Shown here in pieces: positions 1-6,158 of a stretch of DNA of 11,591 nt. The notes below the pieces were generated by a model. It did no database searches, had not been told where the DNA came from, and saw only the letters and a list, made by a program, of their open reading frames with translations. This stretch comes from an uncultured Collinsella sp. (GTDB lineage Bacteria; Actinomycetota; Coriobacteriia; Coriobacteriales; Coriobacteriaceae), in contig CATYZK010000045.1 of assembly GCA_958415665.1 (NCBI GenBank), forward strand, positions 1-11,591. The letters run 5' to 3'. Both the position numbers and the translations under genes were made by a program. Within the stretch, counting starts at the first letter, position 1. The number at the start of each line of letters is the position of its first letter.

Positions 1-1483
1 GCGTCGCCGAGGCACGGTCGAGGGTCAGATAGTCGAGTCCGACATCGACCAGAAAGCGCAGGCGCTCCAGGATTTCCTTAACGATGCGCCCGCCGATAAA
101 TTGTTGGCGCTCGGTAAGCTCCAAGCCCTCAAAAAACTCGAGCGACTCGCGGCACGATAGGCAGCAGACCTCGTAAATGGACTTACCGCCTACGGTAACG
201 GCGAGCATCTCGGGGCGCAGACGAGCACCATGGCAACTCGAGCACGGCTCCTCGCGGATGTACTTCTCCAAGCGCGCCTTGGTGTTCTCATTCGTCGTCT
301 CGGTATAGCGCTCGTACAGGATATTGCGCACACCCGAGAACTTGGTGTCCCACTGGCTGCGGCGTCCATCGAGCTTTTGATAGTCGACCGAAATCTTCTG
401 GTCGCCCATGCCGTCTAAAAACGCGCGACGCACCCGCGGAGGCAGATCCTCCCACGGCGTATCGACGCTCACCTTGAAGTGTTTACAGACCGCAGCGAAA
501 ATCTGCGGATAGTAGTTTGAGTTACCAAACAGGCTGCCAAAGACCCCGTCGGCGATCGACTTCGAGGGGTCTTCGATTAGGGCCTCGGCATCGACCGTCT
601 TCTTAAAGCCCAGTCCATCGCACTCGGGGCACGCGCCATAGGGCGCGTTGAACGAGAAATCACGCGGCTGCAGGTCATCGATGGAGTGTCCATGCTCCGG
701 GCACGCTAACGCCAGCGAATACTCCAGCAACTCGCCTTCGGTCCCCTCGGGAGCGTCGCGGTCGGGCAGCAAGTATACGTTCACATTGCCGTGCGCCAGC
801 GCAGTCGCCTGTTCAACGGACTCGGCAATACGGCCCAGCGAGTTCTCGCGAATCACGATGCGGTCGACCACGACCTCGATATCGTGCTTGAATTTCTTAT
901 CCAAATCGATAGGGTCATCAAGCGAGCGAACCTCGCCGTCGACACGCACGCGGCTAAAGCCCTCGGCGCGAAGGTCCTCAAACAGCTTGGTGTACTCGCC
1001 TTTTCGCCCGCGTACCACCGGTGCCAGCACAAACGCGCGGCGGCCCTCCCCCGCCGCCAAGACCTTGTCGGCAACCTGATCGGTCGTCTGACGCTCAATG
1101 ACACGGCCGCATTCGGGACAGTGCGGGGTGCCCACACGGGCGAACAGCAGGCGCAGATAGTCATAAATCTCGGTTACGGTGCCAACCGTCGAGCGCGGGT
1201 TCTTGGATGTCGTCTTTTGATCAATTGAGACAGCCGGCGAAAGGCCGTCGATTGAATCCAAGTCGGGTTTGTCCATCTGGCCCAAGAACTGGCGCGCATA
1301 ACTCGAAAGGCTCTCGACGTATCGACGCTGGCCCTCGGCATAGATAGTGTCGAATGCCAGCGAACTCTTGCCCGAGCCAGAAAGACCGGTAATGACCACG
1401 AGTTGGTCACGCGGAATGGAAACATCGATATCACGGAGGTTGTGCTCACGAGCGCCGCGAATAACGATAGAAGAATCAGACAT
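1..1483 (-). CDS. uvrA: UvrABC excision nuclease subunit A, N-terminal half (partial at window edge)
   Basis: UvrA is the DNA-damage-sensing ABC ATPase of nucleotide excision repair; as a dimer it loads UvrB at lesions. The window holds the first 494 residues of a family that usually runs to about 950; the C-terminal half lies left of position 1. Visible in order: Walker A GLSGSGKS at residues 33-40; the Q-loop segment around residues 86-118 (SIDQKTTSKNPRST); the UvrB-binding region after about residue 120, which opens with CPECG; and the first zinc module with C261-x2-H264 and C285-x2-C288 flanking the FSFNAPYGACPEC segment, where many UvrAs have four cysteines. A CSCCHGARLRPE segment near residue 405 is also family-typical. 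The ATG at 1481-1483 is chosen because AAGGAG (1489-1494) lies 5 nt upstream and the next residues match UvrA N-termini. A LexA-like box upstream suggests SOS control. The identification is secure. Confidence 0.97.
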   Translation of the reverse strand, partial: MSDSSIVIRGAREHNLRDIDVSIPRDQLVVITGLSGSGKSSLAFDTIYAEGQRRYVESLSSYARQFLGQMDKPDLDSIDGLSPAVSIDQKTTSKNPRSTVGTVTEIYDYLRLLFARVGTPHCPECGRVIERQTTDQVADKVLAAGEGRRAFVLAPVVRGRKGEYTKLFEDLRAEGFSRVRVDGEVRSLDDPIDLDKKFKHDIEVVVDRIVIRENSLGRIAESVEQATALAHGNVNVYLLPDRDAPEGTEGELLEYSLALACPEHGHSIDDLQPRDFSFNAPYGACPECDGLGFKKTVDAEALIEDPSKSIADGVFGSLFGNSNYYPQIFAAVCKHFKVSVDTPWEDLPPRVRRAFLDGMGDQKISVDYQKLDGRRSQWDTKFSGVRNILYERYTETTNENTKARLEKYIREEPCSSCHGARLRPEMLAVTVGGKSIYEVCCLSCRESLEFFEGLELTERQQFIGGRIVKEILERLRFLVDVGLDYLTLDRASAT

Positions 1484-1511
1484 GGAAGCTCCTTGCCTCC
1501 TATTGCATCGA

Positions 1512-1517
1512 ATCATA
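1512..1517 (-). promoter_or_regulatory. Possible -10 element for uvrA
   Basis: On the minus strand TATGAT (one mismatch to TATAAT) lies 28 bp upstream of the uvrA ATG, between the ribosome binding site and the LexA-like box. The hexamer 17 bp further upstream (GAGTGC) is a poor -35, so the promoter would be weak or activator-dependent, or the true one lies elsewhere in the 193-bp divergent gap (1484-1676). No convincing promoter for the plus-strand gene was found in that gap. Confidence 0.35.
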
Positions 1518-1544
1518 CTGTCGATGAGTTTAGCGCACTCGACG

Positions 1545-1558
1545 CGCACAGATGTTCG
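1545..1558. promoter_or_regulatory. Putative LexA (SOS) operator upstream of uvrA
   Basis: The 14-mer CGCACAGATGTTCG matches the Gram-positive/actinobacterial LexA palindrome CGAAC-N4-GTTCG at all but one of its ten defined positions, and its central four bases fit the RNRY preference. It sits 62 bp upstream of the uvrA start and about 28 bp upstream of a possible uvrA -10 (TATGAT on the minus strand, 1512-1517), so bound LexA could block RNA polymerase. uvrA is a classic SOS gene, which supports the reading. The box is also about 120 bp upstream of the divergent sulfatase gene, whose control by LexA is not implied. No -35 with a good match is seen for the uvrA promoter. Confidence 0.65.
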
Positions 1559-1676
1559 TAATACAAGATTCGCAGACCTTTAGCTTTGCGTATCGGGCGC
1601 TTTGTTTCTCGAAATGCCGTGGAAAGGTTACAGTAATCTAATACTGAACTTAATTTGCTGTACCAGAGGAACGTCC

Positions 1677-3830
1677 ATGACCGAAGATATCCCCCTTGAA
1701 ATCACTTCGAGCGACATGGCCAATCTGCCCATATTCATCGCCGTCCTTATCGTGGCCGCCGTCGTCGTGCGCGTGTATTTTTCAATCAAACGCAACGAAA
1801 AGCCACCCATTGCCCGCGTCTTTTGGTGCGCGACGCTCCTCATCCCGCTCGGCGTGGTAGCTGCATGGGTTACGAATCAATTGCTCGTAAATGAGGGCAG
1901 CTCCCTATGGGTCCTTTCTTATTCGGCGCTCGGTGCTGCCGCCGTCATGCTTCTTGTCGAGCCCTTGGTTTCGGGACTTATCGACCAAACCGACCTTACG
2001 ACGGGAACGGTTGCCTGTATTTGCCGTGACATCCTTGTCATCGCCGCCGTTTCAGCGCTCTCGTTCGTTTCACTCGAAATTGCCTGCAACGAAACGTTCT
2101 ATCGCATTCCCGCCAACTCATTCGGGTTTTCCGTCGGGTTGCTCGCGACGGTTCTGCTCTCCTTTTATTTGCTGGGACAGCGTCATGGAGGCGTCATGGC
2201 CCTCGTGCCCGTCGTCTGTTGCATCCTTGGCATTGCCGAGCACTTCGTCATAACGTTTAAAGGCGAAGCCATCCTGCCAAGCGATATCTTGGCCCTTGGC
2301 ACCGCAATGGAAGTGAGCGAGGGATACGAGTTTACCTTTACCGCCGGAATCGTAACCTCTCTCGCCCTGCTGGAGATTTCCCTGGGGCTTCTTTCGCTCA
2401 TCCGACCGCGAAAGCTCCGTACGCCCACCCATGTCTTCCCCGCTATCGCCGCTAACCTCTGTGCTTTTCTGCTAGTGACCGTTGTGGGGCTCTCAGGCTT
2501 TTCCAACATCGACTTGGAGCAGGCGCTGGATTTTGGATTTGACCGTTGGCAGCCCATCACCACGTATGCGTCTCAGGGTTTTATCACTTCGTTCACCGAA
2601 ATGGTCAACGAGTTGCCCATTGAGAAGCCCGAAGACTATACGCCCGATGAGGCGCAGAGCATCGAGCAGGAGCTCGCCGCCGTCTACGACAGCACATATG
2701 GCTCGAGCGAACAGCGCGCGGCGGCCGTTGCCCAGTTCAATGAAATCAAGCCGACGATTGTTGCCGTCATGAACGAGAGTTTTAGCGACCTTTCGTGCTT
2801 TGAGCAGCTCCAGACGGCCGGGTACACCGGCCCCGCATTCTACAACTCGCTTCCCGACACACTTGTTCGCGGCACCATGCTCGCTTCGGTCGCCGGTGGC
2901 GGAACGGCGAACTCCGAATTCGAATTTTTGACCGGAGCGACAACGGCCTTTGTCGGATTAGGCAAAATCCCCTATCAGCTGTATCAGATGAATGGCGTCA
3001 ACAGCCTGGCAAAGGACCTTAAAGAGCTTGGGTATACCGCTACCGCTATGCACCCGCAAAACCAGGTCAACTACCATCGCGATAAAATCTATCAGCAGCT
3101 GGGCTTTGGAGACTTTCTTTCAATCGGCGATTTCGAAGGTGCGCCCTATTACCATGCCGGCGTATGCGACTACGCCACCTACGACAAGATACTCGACCTG
3201 CTTAGAACCGACGAAGCCCCGCAGTTCATCTTTGACGTCACGATGCAAAATCACGGCGGCTACGACTATGGCACCGTTCCCGCCGAAGAGCTGACAAACT
3301 ATTGGGTCGAGGGAGCCAGTGAGGGTGCCAACAGCGCGCTCAACACCTATCTCACCTGCATCAACGCATCCGACCGGGACCTCGAGTACTTTATCAACGA
3401 GCTCCGCAATATCGGCAGACCGGTTGTTCTTGTCTTTTTTGGCGACCATCAGCCGAGCGCCGCAACGACTCTCAACGACGAGCTGTACCCTCAGGAAGAT
3501 ACGGCAAGCCACGCTTTCCGTATCTATCAGTCGACATATCTCGTCTGGGCTAACTATGAGATCGCCGGCAATACCGAGCTCAACGTCTACGACACCGTCG
3601 GGGCAAACGAGATTGCAGCCATTACCCTTAATAAGATCGGCGCCCCGCTCACCAATTACCAAAAGGCCCTGCTAGCGACAAGGTCAGATGTGCCCACCAT
3701 CAATGTCGCCGGCTATCTCGGTGCCGACGGGCTGCGCTACGACTTGGAATCGGAAGACAGCCCCTACGCCTCGACGATCGACAAGCTGCAGCGCATGCAA
3801 TACCTCGAGTTCGCCAGCAAAGTTCAGTAA
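1677..3830 (+). CDS. LTA synthase family phosphoglycerol transferase / sulfatase, membrane protein
   Basis: This 717-residue protein has the LtaS/MdoB-type architecture: an N-terminal half with roughly seven or eight hydrophobic spans (first at about residues 17-36, last near 270-290), then an extracellular sulfatase-fold domain from about residue 355. Candidate metal-site and catalytic residues are E367 in MNESFSDL, the presumed nucleophile T410 in GGGTANSEFEFLTG, and D590-H591 in FFGDHQPS. HPQNQVNYHRDKIYQQLGF and VTMQNHGGYDY are further family segments. Such enzymes move phosphoglycerol from phosphatidylglycerol onto a glycolipid or polysaccharide acceptor outside the membrane; the acceptor here is unknown. 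A TTG at 1602 would add 25 residues, but the ATG at 1677 has AGAGGA 6 nt upstream and gives a normal N-terminus. About 65 residues follow the sulfatase core, without a recognised domain. The gene stands alone, divergent from uvrA. The family is sure, the exact product is not. Confidence 0.88.
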   Translation: MTEDIPLEITSSDMANLPIFIAVLIVAAVVVRVYFSIKRNEKPPIARVFWCATLLIPLGVVAAWVTNQLLVNEGSSLWVLSYSALGAAAVMLLVEPLVSGLIDQTDLTTGTVACICRDILVIAAVSALSFVSLEIACNETFYRIPANSFGFSVGLLATVLLSFYLLGQRHGGVMALVPVVCCILGIAEHFVITFKGEAILPSDILALGTAMEVSEGYEFTFTAGIVTSLALLEISLGLLSLIRPRKLRTPTHVFPAIAANLCAFLLVTVVGLSGFSNIDLEQALDFGFDRWQPITTYASQGFITSFTEMVNELPIEKPEDYTPDEAQSIEQELAAVYDSTYGSSEQRAAAVAQFNEIKPTIVAVMNESFSDLSCFEQLQTAGYTGPAFYNSLPDTLVRGTMLASVAGGGTANSEFEFLTGATTAFVGLGKIPYQLYQMNGVNSLAKDLKELGYTATAMHPQNQVNYHRDKIYQQLGFGDFLSIGDFEGAPYYHAGVCDYATYDKILDLLRTDEAPQFIFDVTMQNHGGYDYGTVPAEELTNYWVEGASEGANSALNTYLTCINASDRDLEYFINELRNIGRPVVLVFFGDHQPSAATTLNDELYPQEDTASHAFRIYQSTYLVWANYEIAGNTELNVYDTVGANEIAAITLNKIGAPLTNYQKALLATRSDVPTINVAGYLGADGLRYDLESEDSPYASTIDKLQRMQYLEFASKVQ

Positions 3831-3841
3831 GCCCGCCCATT

Positions 3842-3882
3842 CGTTTGGACCCATCGTATTGCAAGCACGCTCGGCCCAAACG
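3842..3882. repeat. Inverted repeat between sulfatase gene and mrp
   Basis: CGTTTGGACC (3842-3851) and GGCCCAAACG (3873-3882) can pair over ten positions with one A-C mismatch, enclosing about 21 nt. It follows the sulfatase stop codon by 11 bp. No T-run follows on either strand, so it is not a standard intrinsic terminator; it could stabilise the 3' end of the mRNA or be a protein site. Nothing else gene-like is visible in the 3831-3975 gap besides the promoter and hairpin listed separately. Confidence 0.35.
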
Positions 3883-3890
3883 CATCGCAA

Positions 3891-3920
3891 ATGACTCCCG
3901 CTCGCAAACGAGGGTACAAT
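3891..3920 (+). promoter_or_regulatory. Putative sigma-70-type promoter for mrp
   Basis: ATGACT (3891-3896, four of six to TTGACA) and TACAAT (3915-3920, five of six to TATAAT) are separated by 18 bp. Transcription would begin near 3927, about 50 nt before the mrp start, giving a short leader with a GC-rich hairpin. This is a pattern match only, but the position after the previous gene and ahead of the three-gene unit makes sense. Confidence 0.5.
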
Positions 3921-3939
3921 GACGCTCGTGTCACATCGC

Positions 3940-3953
3940 GGGGCCCCGGCCCC
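3940..3953 (+). other. GC-rich hairpin in the mrp leader, next to the RBS
   Basis: GGGGCC (3940-3945) can pair with GGCCCC (3948-3953); the tight apex could relax by forming the alternative GGGGCCCC self-palindrome. It ends 9 nt before the AAAGGAG ribosome binding site of mrp (3963-3969) and lies inside the predicted 5' UTR. No T-run follows, so it is not a terminator. It might protect the 5' end or modulate translation; this is inference from position. Confidence 0.3.
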
Positions 3954-3975
3954 AGCATATACAAAGGAGTCATAC

Positions 3976-4806
3976 ATGGGTTGCGAACACGCACAGGCCG
4001 CCGGCGGACAAACGTCGCCGTCGCAATTTAAGGAGAACACGCTGTCCGAGGTCAAGCGCGTCATCGCCGTGCTTTCCGGCAAGGGCGGTGTCGGCAAGTC
4101 ATTTGTCACCGGTGCCATCGCCACCGAGCTTGCCCGTCACGGCCACAAGGTCGGCGTCCTCGATGCCGACATTACCGGTCCCTCTATCCCCAAGATGTTC
4201 GGTATGAGCGGACGCCACGTCCATGCCCTTGGCAACCTTATGCTGCCCGAAATCTCCGAGCACGGCGTCAAGGTCATGAGCTCCAACCTGCTGCTCCAAA
4301 ACGAGACCGACCCCGTCCTTTGGCGCGGTCCGGTCATCGCAGGCGCCATTAGGCAGTTCTGGAGCGAGACCTCGTGGGGCCCCATCGACTACCTGCTGGT
4401 CGACATGCCTCCGGGAACAGGCGACGTCGCGCTCACCGTCTTCCAGTCGCTGCCCGTCGACGGCATCGTCATCGTCACGAGCCCGCAGGATCTGGTCTCG
4501 ATGATCGTCGCCAAGGCGGTCAACATGGCCGAGAAGATGAACGTCCCCATTCTGGGCATTGTCGAGAACATGAGCTATATTGAGTGCCCCGACTGCGGCA
4601 AGAAGATCGAGGTCTTTGGCAAGAGCAAGCTCCCCGAGGTCGCAGAGCGCTATAACCTCGACATCTTGGGCAAGCTTCCCATTAATCCGGCACTCGCCGA
4701 GGCCTGCGATAAGGGCGAGGTCGAGACCGCACTGCCCGATGGCATGTTGCCCAAGGCAGTCTCTGCCGTCGAGGCCATTACCCCGCACGAGACCGACGAG
4801 GCCTAA
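3976..4806 (+). CDS. mrp: Mrp/NBP35 family P-loop ATPase, iron-sulfur cluster carrier
   Basis: Mrp/ApbC proteins are cytosolic homodimeric deviant-Walker ATPases that bind a labile [4Fe-4S] cluster and pass it to apo-enzymes. The 276-residue product has the deviant Walker A GKGGVGKS at residues 35-42, the DADITGPSIPKMFG segment, the Walker B-like LLVDMPPGTGD, and the cluster-ligating C204-P-D-C207 in NMSYIECPDCGKK. These define the family clearly. It lacks the N-terminal DUF59/MIP18 domain of longer bacterial Mrps and instead has a short MGCEHAQ leader with a single cysteine, unlike the four-cysteine ferredoxin-like leader of eukaryotic Nbp35. The ATG at 3976 is preferred over an in-frame ATG at 3919 because AAAGGAG lies 6 nt upstream and the extra residues look non-coding. 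The stop codon directly abuts the GTG start of the next gene, so the two are probably translated together. Confidence 0.95.
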   Translation: MGCEHAQAAGGQTSPSQFKENTLSEVKRVIAVLSGKGGVGKSFVTGAIATELARHGHKVGVLDADITGPSIPKMFGMSGRHVHALGNLMLPEISEHGVKVMSSNLLLQNETDPVLWRGPVIAGAIRQFWSETSWGPIDYLLVDMPPGTGDVALTVFQSLPVDGIVIVTSPQDLVSMIVAKAVNMAEKMNVPILGIVENMSYIECPDCGKKIEVFGKSKLPEVAERYNLDILGKLPINPALAEACDKGEVETALPDGMLPKAVSAVEAITPHETDEA

Positions 4807-6078
4807 GTGAACACGAGCGCCTTCTATGACGTCCTGGTAATCGGCGGCGGGGCTTCAGGCCTCGCCGCCGCCATTACGGCCGCACGCGCTGGCAAAAGCG
4901 TCTGCATCGTTGAGCGCGATGTCGCCTGCGGCCTTAAGCTCCTTGCGACCGGCAACGGCCGCTGCAACCTCTCCAACGAATCGATTGATCCACAGCGGTA
5001 TAACCACCCCGCATTCGTCGAATCCGTTATGGGCCCCCAGCCCGAACAAGAGCTTATGGGTTTCTTCTCCTCGCTGGGCATCATGACAACCTCCGAGGAA
5101 GGCCGGCTGTACCCGCGCTCCCTTCGCGCCGAATCGGTGCACGACGCGCTTCTCAGCGTTTGCGACCGCCTAGGCATCACCTTAATCTGCGGAGCCAACG
5201 TTGCCTCGGCGCACAAAGCTTCCGAAGGCTGGGCACTCCAAATAGACCGTCCAGTGCGGGCACTCAAGGCAAAAAAGCACGATGACCGAAAATCGGAGCT
5301 CCGCTCGCTTCGGAAAGCGCTCACCGATGTCCCTCGCAAGAACGAGGCCCTGCAGGCACATGCCGTAATTATCGCAACGGGCGGCAAACCCACCGGTATC
5401 GCCGATACGTTTCGCCTCCCCCTCACTTCGCTGCGCCCCATCCTCTGCCCCGTATCGGCAACGGTCGTTGGCGATCGGGCGGCACTCAAGACGTTGGATG
5501 GCCTGCGCGTCCGTGCCCGCTTGACGCTCGCCCGCAATCATAATGAGCTCTGGCACGAAGACGGTGAGGTGCTGTTTCGAACCTTCGGTATCTCGGGCGT
5601 CGCTGTCTTCAACCTCTCTCGTCGTATCCAGCACGGCGATACGATCCTGCTCGACGTTTTCCCCGACCTCTCCAAAGACGAGTTGCTCGATATGCTCAAC
5701 CGGCGCGTTGAGCTGCTCGGCGGCTTTTCGCCCCGCGACCCCCGTTGGCTCGACGGCATGCTCGCCCCGCAACTCTCCCGCGTCGTCTGCACAGCGTTCG
5801 AGCAGTGCCATCCAGGCTCCAACGATGTCATCCACCTGGTCTCGATCCTCAAACACTTTAAGTTGCTCGTCGAGGGAACAGCCGAGGAGCGCTCAGCGCA
5901 GGTCACGCGTGGTGGCATATCTGTCGAGAGCATCTCAACACCCAGCCTACGCGCGCGCAGCGTTGTCGACGCCCCGCTTTACGTCTGCGGTGAAGCGCTC
6001 GACATCGACGCCGATTGCGGAGGCTTTAACCTTGCGTGGGCCTGGATCTCGGGCATTCGCGCTGCAAGCAGCCTGTAG
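4807..6078 (+). CDS. HI0933/YhiN/BaiN-family FAD-dependent oxidoreductase
   Basis: A 423-residue cytosolic flavoprotein. The Rossmann FAD motif GGGASG is at residues 13-18 with E36 ending the second strand; the family hallmark GLKLLATGNGRCNLSN follows at 42-57; IATGG is at 189-193; and the C-terminal FAD-binding block GEALDIDADCGGFNLAWAW occupies 395-413. Length fits the usual ~400, with a slightly extended basic, charged loop around 150-180 (KAKKHDDRKSELRSLRK). HI0933-family members are mostly uncharacterised; the best-studied, BaiN of Clostridium scindens, was proposed to reduce bile-acid intermediates, and others carry the name aminoacetone oxidase. The substrate here cannot be assigned. 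The start is GTG at 4807, immediately after the mrp TAA with no spacer and only a weak purine-rich site inside mrp, so expression likely depends on coupling to mrp translation. Family assignment is firm, function unknown. Confidence 0.92.
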   Translation: MNTSAFYDVLVIGGGASGLAAAITAARAGKSVCIVERDVACGLKLLATGNGRCNLSNESIDPQRYNHPAFVESVMGPQPEQELMGFFSSLGIMTTSEEGRLYPRSLRAESVHDALLSVCDRLGITLICGANVASAHKASEGWALQIDRPVRALKAKKHDDRKSELRSLRKALTDVPRKNEALQAHAVIIATGGKPTGIADTFRLPLTSLRPILCPVSATVVGDRAALKTLDGLRVRARLTLARNHNELWHEDGEVLFRTFGISGVAVFNLSRRIQHGDTILLDVFPDLSKDELLDMLNRRVELLGGFSPRDPRWLDGMLAPQLSRVVCTAFEQCHPGSNDVIHLVSILKHFKLLVEGTAEERSAQVTRGGISVESISTPSLRARSVVDAPLYVCGEALDIDADCGGFNLAWAWISGIRAASSL

Positions 6079-6088
6079 CCGCGCAGTC

Positions 6089-6094
6089 TATAAT
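6089..6094 (+). promoter_or_regulatory. Possible -10 element ahead of the COG2509 flavoprotein gene
   Basis: A perfect TATAAT lies 65 bp before the next start codon and just after the stop of the preceding gene. No hexamer resembling TTGACA is found 16-19 bp upstream and there is no TGn extension, so a chance match is possible. If real, transcription would start near 6101 and the hairpin at 6109-6132 would sit at the very start of the mRNA. Confidence 0.35.
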
Positions 6095-6108
6095 CAAAAA
6101 CGCATTCG

Positions 6109-6140
6109 GGCCGTCTGGGATACCGGACGGCCTCTTTCTT
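6109..6140 (+). terminator. Hairpin plus T-rich tail between the two flavoprotein genes (terminator or leader attenuator)
   Basis: GGCCGTCTGG (6109-6118) pairs with CCGGACGGCC (6123-6132) over ten positions with one G-T wobble, closing a GATA tetraloop. TCTTTCTT follows immediately. This is a good plus-strand rho-independent terminator, though the tail is interrupted by C. It begins 30 bp after the stop of the HI0933-type gene and ends 6 nt before the AAGGAG of the next gene, so it either ends the mrp transcript or acts as an attenuator within the leader of the following gene. Confidence 0.7.
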
Positions 6141-6158
6141 GCCTCTAAGGAGACCTCG

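Noticed and set aside
648..1228. Plus-strand open frames opposite uvrA
   Set aside because: Serine/arginine-rich translations with no domain, fully covered by conserved uvrA coding sequence.
4099..4788. Minus-strand open frame (229 codons) antisense to mrp
   Set aside because: The mrp frame has all family motifs; the reverse frame shows no domain and composition typical of a shadow frame.
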